Part shown: positions 1 to 11,900 of the stretch, piece after piece | How the letters are laid out: the number at the start of each line of letters is the position of its first letter | How positions within the stretch are numbered: the first letter of the stretch is position 1 | Assembly (NCBI GenBank): GCA_963930655.1 | Contig: OZ005602.1 | Coordinates: 1,123,501 to 1,187,500, forward strand | DNA length: 64,000 nucleotides | From: Myrica gale | Lineage: Eukaryota > Streptophyta > Magnoliopsida > Fagales > Myricaceae | Reading direction: 5' to 3' | Translations under genes and position numbers: made by a program | Notes under the pieces: model-generated | What the model saw: the letters and a program-made list of their open reading frames with translations, nothing else | The model's database searches: none | What the model was told of the DNA's origin: nothing

Positions 1-2210
1 TTGTTTTCTTAACCCTATCACCTCCCGTACTCGAGCGATCATGACACATGGGTCAAGAGACTTGACCATGATTATATCACCACTCAACGTTGAAAGATTT
101 TTCCAATATAAACGACCGGGGACTCCAATTTACCACTGCAAGTGATTTTGGATTTCTTTATTGGTATTTGTTTGATTATAACCATCTTTTGAGGTGATTT
201 CTTAACTCTCCTTTCTTTTCCTTTCCGTCCAGTTCATCCGAATGATTTATATTCGCCTATGTTTCTTCTTAGGTTCCACAAAAATTATCCGGAAGAGACT
301 CCCCTCAATCGTTCGTTGATAACTCCTCTACCTGTCCCAAGGTAATAAAGTCGGGGAAGGCGATGGCGGCCCTTTTACAGAAAAGAGTTGTGACCTCGTT
401 TACCTCCAGGACCAGGAGAAAAACCCATTCAAGACTCAAGAACTTCTCCTACTAAGGAACTTAGGGTTGCTTCTAGTGAAGATAACCCTCAACCTAAAAC
501 AAAAGATTTACAAGAAGTTTCTACTCAATCAAAGCGAAAAGAGTCTTGAACCTTCTGTTGATGATCCTCGTGGAAAGAGGAAGCGCAAAGGGGAGTTGCC
601 CAAACCACTTTTGAGATGATTTCCTTAAGGTGAGGGAAAAAACTCTGGCACATGAGAGCATCTCCTACCCCTTGATAAGTCGTATGTCCTTTAAAGATTT
701 CATCAAATGATCTGTGGGGTCCCATGATCCATCAAAGGCCTATACAGGTGGGGCTTGATATTTTAGTGGAGTGGGGTATTCCAAAATTTGTTAAACGAAA
801 ACAGAATCAGTTTGCTTCACAAGATTGTTCAGGGCAGTAGAATGCTTCTCTCTTACTTCATTTCGCATGACCTCCAAGGCTTGTTCCATTTCCTGAAACA
901 TCTTCTCCTGACAGTCCTCATTAACCCGAACTACCTCTTCATTAACTCGAACCACCTCCCTAGTCTACCGTCCTTCTAAGATAGAAGAATCAGGGAGTTG
1001 ATCAAGCCTTTTTGGGGAGACCTGCGGGGATTGCAGGTCTAATTGTCAGGCATGAGAGTTACCTTTTATGTGGCGGAACAACCTTTTCGCTATGGGTGTT
1101 CATCTCTTCCATGCATTTTGAGACGAAATTGAGGTTTTTCTCCACGTCACCCAGACGTTCATTAGCTTCCCGGGCAGTTCTTGATGATCCTGGGTCAATA
1201 TTCCCTGAAAGGACGAACTTGGATACCCTAAAGGGGATCTTCCTGTTGGGGAGTTCGTAGAAGCTGACTATGAAGGCTCCCTGGAGTAGGGTTCTCCACG
1301 AGAATAGTTGGGATTTGAGTTGTTCTTGGTGTAAAGACTTCAGTTAGTGGCTGAACCACCTTTGGTGTAGCGACTTCCATCGAGTTGTCTTTTGTGTAAT
1401 GCCCTCATCTGGGATTGGGACCGCTCCCGATGTAACACTTTCAGTTGGGGTCGGAGTATTGTTGGCCGGCGGTGAGGGTGTGTCTAGGGTAATTTCGATT
1501 GTTTTTACCTTCGTTAAATCTTCTATAATCATCTCCCACAGTTAGCATTGATGAAGATTTTAACAACTTTCTAACTCACGTCGTGCAAAGCGAGATATAT
1601 CATTTGAAGGATCGTGGTTTCCTACGGATGACGCCAACTGATGAAGCTAATTTTAACCGGTCTATCACAAGAGTCCACTAGGCCAAAAGCCCGATAGAGC
1701 TAGACTTGAAGTCTAGTACTTGAGACAGGTTGAAAGGTCCAAAATCTCCTTCCTTCCTCTTGCAAGCAAAATAGCACACTTAACTCAGAGTCCTCCCCAG
1801 GCTTTCTCTGATGTCAATGTCAGTCCTTGTCATTTCTTTTCTTTTCTCAGTTCTTGTTTTCAGTGAAAGAGTTTTAAATAGAGAACTACGTACCTTTTAC
1901 GTTCATTGTCATCTCTATTTATCCTTTTTTCTTCCTGTCTTGGGGCGGGGTTTCTTGGCCTTGGCCCACATTTCCTTTCTTTGGACCTTGGATCCTTTTT
2001 CATCTCACACCTTCTAATTTTTGTTAGCGAGGTAAGACCCATTTTTACTCCTACATTTCTTATTGGCCAACAGTGAGGAGTCTTCTGTTTACTCATTTAA
2101 TGACGAGATTTCTACATGGCCTGACTCTTGGTTCAAGAGGAATCTTGTATACTCATGGATGGACTTGAGCTCTCTCTTTCTTATAAGGCCTTTATGGGCT
2201 TTTTAAATTC
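1..2210. other. Intergenic, degenerate retroelement-like sequence
   Basis: No intact gene is visible. Short interrupted reading frames of 60-80 residues occur on both strands, some rich in charged residues (for example the Lys/Arg-rich stretch near 535-600, plus strand). This looks like old, stop-riddled retroelement coding sequence. I could not place it in a family with confidence, and a decayed Ty3/gypsy gag-type region is only a guess. No LTR pair, primer-binding site or TSD was found. Confidence 0.3.
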
Positions 2211-2220
2211 GAAAAATTTA

Positions 2221-3040
2221 TCCCCATCATGTAATAACCAATAGAAGTGTACTAGAAAATAATAGTGTTTTACATTTTATACATTCATGCTTTCACCAAA
2301 AAAATATAGCCTACTAAACATCAATATCATAATTACATATTAATGAGAACATCCTTACCACCAATCGAGCATTCAAAACATACTACAAACCAATAATTTT
2401 TCTATCAAGTCATGAGCATACGTCAAACAAATATTCAATGAGAATATTTGTGATAGAAGTAAATTTTTATGCTTATATATACAAAAATGACATACATTTT
2501 ATACTGTAACTTAACATGATGACGTCATAAAATTTTAATATAAACCATAATACATTCATATACATAAGATATATAACATAATTTATATATACAAAAACGA
2601 CTCATACATATACATTTTATAAAGTAACTTAACATAATAATATCTTAAATTTTTAATTCACAAATAATAAGTGTATTATGTATACCGAAACATATACATA
2701 ACAATAAAGATATACAATATACTCAAGTATACTATTTATAGGCACAAATATTATAGGTTATATATACAACGGTAAGTACACAAATATATATATATATATA
2801 TTTTAATATGAACTTTTAAATGTACTCAAATGAACTAAATCGAGCTTATACAAACTTTATTCACAAGCCTAAACCAAATCAAACTGAATTTAATCGAGTT
2901 GACTCGTTTAATATTCAAGCTAAAAATAGTGTTCAAACTTAGCTCGTTTATTAATCAAACCGAACTTGAATCAAACTTATACGAACCAAGTCCGAGCTGT
3001 TCATAAACAGCTCCATTCATTTACAGCCCTACTTGTTACT
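2221..3040. repeat. AT-rich intergenic DNA ending in a MITE-like terminus
   Basis: This stretch is very AT-rich, with a short (TA)n run near 2785-2802. From about 2820 to 3031 it carries repeated short motifs around the words cgag/ctcg. It ends in a sequence whose reverse complement reads TAGGGCTGTAAATGAATGG, which resembles the termini of plant hAT-type miniature elements. No matching opposite end or 8-bp duplication was found, so it is best treated as a truncated element. Confidence 0.35.
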
Positions 3041-3337
3041 ATTTATCTTCCTCTCTTAAAATGACCAGGTGATTGAAATTTGCTTCTCAAATGGCGTTTG
3101 AAAACCTATATTTTCAAAGACAACTAAATTCTCACATAAGTGGAATGCGTTTTGATGAGACAAAGGAAGAGCTGCAGTGCTTCAGTCAAATGGAATACAT
3201 AATTGCACTATTGCAGCCCTCTCGCTTCGATAATTACAACAGCTGAAGAACATAATATATATGAACAAAATAATCCGCCACCCGTGTCAGGGAAACCGAA
3301 GAAAATGTCGTAAACAATGCCCTTACTGGCAGTACAA

Positions 3338-5998
3338 TTACTCCTTGTTGCGTGATGAGCGGTCCTTCCGTTGGCCCCCGAGAATACGAGAGATCTGCAG
3401 GCCTCTGCTGAATGCTTGGTTAAAGAGCATACGAGTTTGGAATTCTGAAACAAACGGAAACCAGGCCAGGAATGCAACTGGAGTGAACAAAAGCAAACCC
3501 ATAATGATCTCATAACCTCGAGCAAGTGTCCGAACTGAACTCCAAAACCCAGCTCGCTGAACCAAAGGCTTCAAAGCTTGAGCGATCTGGTGCAAATTGA
3601 AGAGAGAAATTTAAGCACACAAAAGAAAGAGACAAACACCAGTGATGCAAGTACAAATCTGAATGTACTTTTTTAATAGTAAGCTGCCCGGAGACACTGG
3701 AGATGAAACCAAATAAAGAATCAACTCCAAATGAATAATAATATCAAGGGCAAAGTACTTGCTAAAAGAAAACAATTTTTTTATTTTTATGTGACTTCTT
3801 TTTACTTAAATATATCCACACACAGAGAGAGATGGTTGGTCCTAAAATAATTTGATCATTGACAGCATCCCAGCACAAATCTGACGGTGATTATGGGGAT
3901 TATCGATACTAGGTTTGATTATGGGGATTCAAGAACCTACATTTCAGTTGAAGACTCATGAAATACACTCAGTTATTTCAACACAACATAGGAGTAAAAT
4001 GAAAGTACAAGGGAGAAGAGAAACATCAGCATACCAGAAGCAGCCCCCAACCAGTTGGCATAAAGGCAAGAATGCAAACAATGATGTCTTGCAGTGTCAT
4101 ATGAGGTAGGGCAATCAAAATGACCAGAATGGAGACAAAAGCCAGGAATATCATTCCTTTGATTAGCCGGAACACTAGTTGGAAATTTGCACTGAACCTC
4201 CGCCGCCCAACAGAAACAGTCTACCCATGAAAGACAGTGAAAAAACAGAACTTTGTCAAACTACTAAAGAAGAATCAATTCACATCCAAAAATCTTAAAA
4301 CAGGAAACAACAGGACAATCAGAACTAAATACTCATCAAGTGATGTGGCAGAAATTTAAACTGCAATAAGATACACAACCAAGTAATGAAAACTAGGCAA
4401 TCTTACAAGAAAGCAGCAGAATATTACATTGGAAGAATGTGCAAATTGATAACAAAATCATCATCCTATAGGCTGCATTGTACTGGCAATCTCTGAACAT
4501 TTTTTTGCCCACAAAAATCCCCTTGATAGTGCAAACATGTTTATCTACAGGACTTTCTCCATCGAAAAGATAGCGTTTGTGTGCCAGTGAACGTACAGAC
4601 ATCTTTACTTGCTCATTTTTCTCAAGACGATAAGTTAAAATCAATATTCAATCCTAAACTGAACTCCTGAACTGCAGTGAAGTATAATAGCAAATGCTAG
4701 CCTCTGATTAGCCTTCTACAAGAGAACAAAGAGAACACAGTTTTACCTTCATTACAAACAATACTACAGCGATCACGAGCCAGGATATTCCATAGACCTG
4801 TGACCCAGAAAGAGATTGTCAGACTTCACTGTTAACATCCAACCAAAACAACAAAAAACAGCAGGAAAAAGATTCTCACCAAAAAACTTTTTGTGTGTTT
4901 TGTAATGTTCAAATGGTATACAAGCCCATACTGATAGATAAAGAACCGTAAAGCCAAAAGTATCTCAGCTATGGTACCACGCTTCCCAGAATAACCAAGA
5001 TGCTCTTGTTCCTCTTCCCACCATGATTCCCAACTTTTTTCCGGTAGCACACCTATGCCTCCTCGGTTGCTTATCCACTTATTCCAATCAGTCCAATCAT
5101 CAACAATCTTTTGCCACTCAAAACCAGAAGGGTTGAACAAAAAGGGAGCAAACAGCCAGGTTCCCACCATAAACCACATAGATATTGAGATCAAGACATA
5201 TGCAACGGAACTTCTATAACCATGACCAAAAATTTGGTACACAAGAAGTAAGATCATGAGCTCGATACCCTTGACAAAATGACTACGGGAGTATAGCCTA
5301 TAATTGTCAGCAAACTTAGCATGGAACACCACAAACCCACGGCCTGTAGGCCTATATTTTGCACCCCCGTGGAGCAATGTTCTTCCATAGTAGTGGGTCT
5401 TTGTTCCAAGAGAGAATGTGAAAAATACGGGAGCCAGTTGCAATTGCATCAATATGAATTCACTTAATGCAGTTCGAAAACCCTTTTCCAAACCGATTTC
5501 CATCAACATAGGCAAGGCCATCAAAAATCCAATTTGAACAAAAGATTGAGAAGCAAGAGCCACTTGAAGAGGTGTATTATCTCGGATGGCTGGTTGAGTA
5601 ATCAGACCTTCCTCAAGCCCACTAAGAACAAGATATAGGCGACCATAAAGGAATACGTAAACAGTGAGCACAGTGATCTGCCAGAAGAAAATGAGTGTTC
5701 AACCTCATCAGCTAAATCCAAAATATTTCAAAACCTGACAACAATAGCCAATAAACTTTTGCACTTACCATGGTACTGAAGTAGAAACCAACTGTGGTGA
5801 AATAAGCTGATAACATTCGGAAAAAGTCAAAACGGTGTCCAAGACGGTACATATCCCTACTCAACGTCTGCTCTCCATTGCCATTAGCTATCTTTGCCTC
5901 AAACATAGAAATCTGGTTGAGGCCCACATCCCTCCCCTTCCCTACTTGTATGTACTCATGGTGAGTAACGCTGCCTTCACGAAGTGTTGAATTGAACC
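3338..5998 (-). other. CALS3: Callose synthase exons 38-42 (second membrane cluster, C-terminus)
   Basis: Exons in gene order: 5769-5998, 4880-5677, 4747-4797, 4035-4220, 3338-3586, encoding residues 1453-1956. Exon 38 holds [19 protein letters not shown] and [16 protein letters not shown]. Exon 39 is the largest, at 798 nt, and spans several transmembrane helices plus [19 protein letters not shown]. Exons 40-42 add further helices. The stop is a TAA (tta at 3338-3340 on the plus strand). Sequence from about 3060 to 3337 is probably 3' UTR and downstream DNA; I saw no clear poly(A) signal to fix its end. Confidence 0.92.
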
Positions 5999-8900
5999 CT
6001 GCGAGTGTAGTCAAAACAAAAGTTACTCTATAAAGCCAAAATGATGTGAAAAGACCAACAAACTAGAAAATATAGAAGCTCATATCTCAGCATACCAGCA
6101 AATATATCTTCACTCAAGTTAATAACCTTGGATGCTTTACTGACACCCCCTCTAGAAAGGTGAAAGAGCCGATCGAACACATCAGGATGACCATAATGGA
6201 ATCGCACCCTAGAAGGACAAAAACAAGCATAAATTTATGATAAATATCAAAAAAAAAATAATGTAAAGAAAAAACTCGAAGACGTGTACAATAAGTGCCC
6301 TTGCAGATCTACAGATGGACACGAAAGAAACTGACTGCATTTTTTTCCCAAGTTCCACGCACATCTTTATAATAATTAATCAAAACTACTCCAAATGCTT
6401 AATTTTTGATCCTTAACGAAAATAAGTATTCTAAACTCCTGCTATAAATTATGACTGGCTTATGATTTGACTCTAAACTTCAGTTTAGTTGGACATTGTG
6501 TCGTGGCTGCGATGGTCTTTCCAGTTTCTAGAGGTAGGAACATAAAGTTTCTGGGTGAGCAAACCCATAAAAAAATGCTAAGTTCGAATATTTAGTAGCA
6601 CACACAAACTGACCCCTAGTCCTTCCATCCCGTAATGAATCGCTTTATTTTCCCACCTGATAAACTCATTTTCTTGCAAAAGGCGTTTGATACTTCAAGA
6701 AATAAGTTTAACATAATCTGCAAATTACGCTTGGACCCATTTTCACAAGGGACGCACATACAAGATTGTTGCAGTTCAGCTTGTCTATATAACCCAATGC
6801 CAACTGCATTTCTGCTGTGATAATTTTTCAGTTCCACAAAAAGTTGCATTGACTCAATACCCCAGATGTTCTCAGAACCTCCTCTTTTGTTTTCCATCAT
6901 TTTATGACAGAGGTCAGAACATCAAGAGCTGTACATGATTTACAGAAGCAATGCCCCCCCCCCAAAAAAAAAACGAAACAAAGTATAAGATGATAAAACG
7001 TAAGGCTTATCATGAGAATTGAGCATCCACCCAACGTTTTTACTTATACTTCAAATTTTAAGGGATTCACTACAATGATAAATTACCTCAGAGGGTTGGC
7101 CAACAGTCTCTGTCCAATTGTCACAAAACTGGTTTCTTGATTTGACATGAACCAAGCAAGAGAAGAAACACTGCTCGAAATTGGGAATAGAATAGTTAGC
7201 GATACAATTATATCAAATTATTGATTGCAAAAAGGAACAGCATACATCTAGTAGCAACATTAGGTACTGACCTTCCAGTAAATATATGCTCCCTAAGCCC
7301 GAGGATTGAAGGCCGCCTCACACCATCATGTGTTTTAAGAAATTCTTCAAGCAAATTTCTCATCTTTAAAGCTTCTTCCATGTAGTTATCCTTTAGAAAT
7401 AGACATGTTATACACTTAAAATCTGCTAATAGAAATAAAAACGTTCTCCACTTAGATTTAACAATCAAATACCTGGTTCATATCTATCGTTTGTAAGCCT
7501 TCACCACGTGTAAATATAATGGCATGATTCTGATTTTCTGGCTTTCCCTCCCCTAAGATAGCTGGTCCGGGAAGTTTTATTCTGTAAATATCCTGAGGGG
7601 ACAACAAGACAACCCAATACGATATAGGTTGGATATTGTCTACAAGAAATCTAATGATGTATGAGTGTGTAAACTGAAGACAGAAATTTAAAACAGATAA
7701 ATAGAGATCATAAATGTATCTGAACAAATTTTACTATAAACAAGAAATATCATTAAGTACCACACAAAGAGCAAACACTCGCTAAAGATTCCATCTCCAC
7801 ACATTCGCTATGTTACAGGACTTGTGGGTGCAGTAAGAAAATTATTCATTCTTCACACTGCCATTACTACCCACTGCTACTTCTCAGACTTTTTGCTCCC
7901 CTCCATTTATTCGTGGAAAGGAAGAGGGGGGGGGGGAAGCGAGCGAGAGAGAGAGAGAGGGGTAGTGGCATGAACCTGCTGTGATAGACATTCACAGGAC
8001 CTAACTAAGTTTCAGCAAGGCCACACAGAGATATTGGAACCAAAATAAGTTCCTTCCTTGTAAGCCCAGTTTCATTGCTTATATCTTCTCACACAAGTAA
8101 GCAACTGTTTTTTTCAGCAAAAGAATCATCAAGAAAGAATATGCAAAATTTAAGTAACATTCAGTTTTCAGATCAAATGTCCTTTCACCTGGTCCAAATT
8201 CTGCACAGGATCTGAAGAATCTGAATCAGACTTTGGCAAAGTAGCCTTTGCTAGACAAGAATAGTAAACCTTCTCATTAACCCTTTTGGATTTGTCGTTG
8301 GCGGATTTGGGTTTCTCTCGCTCATCTATGTAGGCTACACGAAGTGAGGGGTATCTGCCAAATGGAAATACATGCATAAACAGAGTACGAAAAAAGGATA
8401 ACTTCCAAGTATTAAGTTTGAAAAAGCACATTGTCATGAGCCTCAGGATGTCCTGTGCACGACGATCACCAGATCGCTTGTCAATCCCGTATTGCTGGCA
8501 CGAAATCACATAAGTGAATTTCATATCAGCTACAGCTTGACATTGTGCCCACAGTGACCTTTCCCCGCTTGAACGGTCCTCATTTGATTCTATGGCTTTA
8601 TAGCCTTCCATTAAATCTGGACAATAACAGTGATCAAAACCAAGAAAAGAAACAACAGTCAGTTAAGAGATATAAGCAGAAAATGTATTTCTTTCCTAAG
8701 TGGGGTACAAAAAGCAGAACATAAAATGGCATAATTTACTGTTCCATGTTCACCAAAAGAAGGAAGGGGTACCTTTATCTTCGGCCATATCAAGGAAAGC
8801 CTGAAGCTCTAAAGCTTTCCTGTAGTACATCATGCCTCTTGCTGGCATTTTAAAAGTACGTTTAGCCAAAAGAATCATTTCAAAACACAACATCCAGACA

Positions 8901-11900
8901 ACAGGAGAGAGAAATAGAGAGAGAACCAGTTCGAGTCAAAGTTTGGCCTCTATAAGACGCCCAGAGGCGAAGTTGCTCCTCTGATGCAGGGGATCCTTTA
9001 AGTTCGTCACTGTTGCAGTTCACTCGTTGAATAAAGTTGGTCCATTCATCTGTATATTAATATTTGCCTATTTAAAATAATCCCTGACCAAATGCTAGAG
9101 AGAGATATTGAAGAAAAGTTTGGCATCTCATACATTTAATGTAAGAAATAGGAGCATAAAATAAACCTGGAAAAATCTTTTGCAAGTAAAAGAGGATTGA
9201 AACACCATCTTCATTTTCCACTTCTAGCTCACGTGAGGAGAAGAGAACATCCTCATTGTAGTATGGAGTTAAAACCCTAGAGGTAAAGTTAAAACATTAG
9301 AGACTTATATTAAACAAAATAAACCGCTAGAAATGTATTATCACTATACACCTAGCCAGAAAATGAGATTAGACTACAATATCATGATTATGCTATCAAG
9401 CTTCATCCCAAAACCAATTGGTAATGGGAAGAGGGGACCCAACATGTATATGAAGCACAAGATTAAACGGTCCCTAATCAATGTGGGACTCTTACACTCC
9501 CTCTCACGTGCAGGCCGAATGAAAATGGTTCATGCACGTGAACAACAAATGGGGAACACAAATAAGTGGGCCAAACCCAGAAATAGTTGGCTCTGATACC
9601 ATGACAAGCTTCATCCCAAAACCAATTGGCAATGGGAAGAGGTGACCCAACATGTATATGAAGCACAAGATTAAATGGTCTCTAATCAATGTGGGACTCT
9701 TACACGTGCATCTCTGTTAGTTCCCATCAAATATTCCAAGAAAAATGGAGGGCCAAAATTGGCATGACATGGGTTTCACCATACCACATCTTTTGCGTTT
9801 AACTATATTCTTAAGTTTAATGAATGATTTCTCTTCCTGTATGCCTTTGATGCCAGCACACTGCACATGCCATTAATGACTCAAAAAGTTATGTTCTCTG
9901 ATTATAACACTTTGTTATGGTAAAAAAACAAGTGAATAAGAAACTGTCATGTTCACCAATAGTATCACTGTGGTATGCTATATAGAGAGTTCCAATTGCC
10001 CAGTGTGCTCCCAATAGTCTATGCGGCTTGTTGCTCTTCCTCTCGAATTACTCTTACTTGCATGTATGTGTGTGGACTCATTAGATCCCCTATATGCCTA
10101 CCAACATACTGTGGCCTACCACCATACTCACAGTATGTTGGTCATTTAATGTTTTCCCTTGGCAACCCTATGATGCTCACAATCATGTACTTCTGAAGTA
10201 ATCCAGGCCCCAACCATGGGGATAATAATGGTAAAAGATGCTTTTAGGTAACATGAATACAGGAAACTATGTCAACAATCTCCTTCATGAAATATAAACA
10301 AAAGGTGATTCACAGAGGATTGGAACAGATAAATTGCCAATTGGCAAAGAAACGAACAGCCCACTTTTGTTTGAACCATCAAGATTTGTCAGCAGAAACA
10401 AATGCATTATGCAGAAGGCATCATTAAAGCTAATCAGAAATGAAATCGATCAGAAAGAGAGCGTACGAGAAAGAAAGCATATTGCGAACTTTGGGTGCTG
10501 GAGGCATATCCATAAATAATGAATTTGAGAAAAAGGAAATACGCCTTCTTGCTTCTAAGTTGGAAGGTACATCCATGGCAGATTCCTTCGTGGTAAGCAA
10601 TAAATAAAGCCGTTTGATCTGCAAACCAAAATAAGTACAGAGGTTACAAGAATTGGAAAACAGTAGAAGGTTTCCGTTCATGACATACTGGTAGCAGTGA
10701 CAGACCTTCTCTGTCCAAGCCTCTGTCTCGTCAACTGGAAACTTGATAGCGCCACTAGAGGCAAACAACTGATATTGTTGATCAAGGGGCATCATCCCCT
10801 CATGCCCAGATCCACCATGGATTGACTCTACCAAACTATTCAAGAAACATCACAAGTGCCAGAATTCAGAGTTTGAAGGTATAAGTATTTGAGGTGGCAA
10901 TTAAATCAAGATGCAGCACCTGGATACATGGTCCTCCATCATTATGTCTCTCGTCACAACTTCAAGCATGTCCTGAAACAGAATCACAACCTGATCTCTG
11001 TCCTCCTGCTTATTTTCTAACTGCAAGAATCAGACTATCTTGGTCAGTACTCATCAAACACTACAATTGTTTACTACATTGATCACATTACGAAACAAAG
11101 CTATTGGATATTACCAAACATTTCATAAGCTTAACGAAGTAATCATAAAGGCTTGGAAGAGCGCTCATCTTGAATTCACGTATTAGGTCATCCATTTCTA
11201 TATGTTTGTCAACTTCAGTAAATATAAGCTCTATGACACTGGAAAAGCCAATCAAGAGAAACACGAAGGAAAAGTTAGGATGGAGAATTGATGAAGAACA
11301 GTATATGAGTTCAATTCCTTAAATATGGTAACAGTGACAATAGAGGAAATTGAATTTCTCCTTGTCCATCAGTATTTCTTCTTACATTGCACAGAAACTT
11401 ACGCTTTCTCTTTGTCCCCTTCAACCAATAACTTGATAATGATCTTAAATGATGCATAGCATTCACGAATGGCGCAAGACATGTACTGGTCACTCTGAAT
11501 TCTCTTCTTTAGCTCTCGATCCTTTCCATTGCTGTCCTTAGCCATATCTAATGCTATGGGAATCTACAGCGCAGATACAGGATGTACTTGTGAACATGAA
11601 GATATAAATAGAAACTTTCAACAGAAAGTGTTTTATAACAAACCTTGCTAGCAAGTAAAAACGGAGGCCATTGCATGATTTCCAGCTCACGGTCAGCCCA
11701 ATAAGGAACAAGCAAAAGATCCTTTTCCCTGAATTATAGCAACTCCAGCTTACGGTTCCAAGAATAATAGCAAACAACACACATCCAGGAAAAAAAATTG
11801 CAGACAAAGAAACATATAGCTATTGACAAGACCTAGATTAAGAATTTTTCTTTTACATCATGACCCTCCAAATTACCTATCACTTATAAGATCTTCTTCC

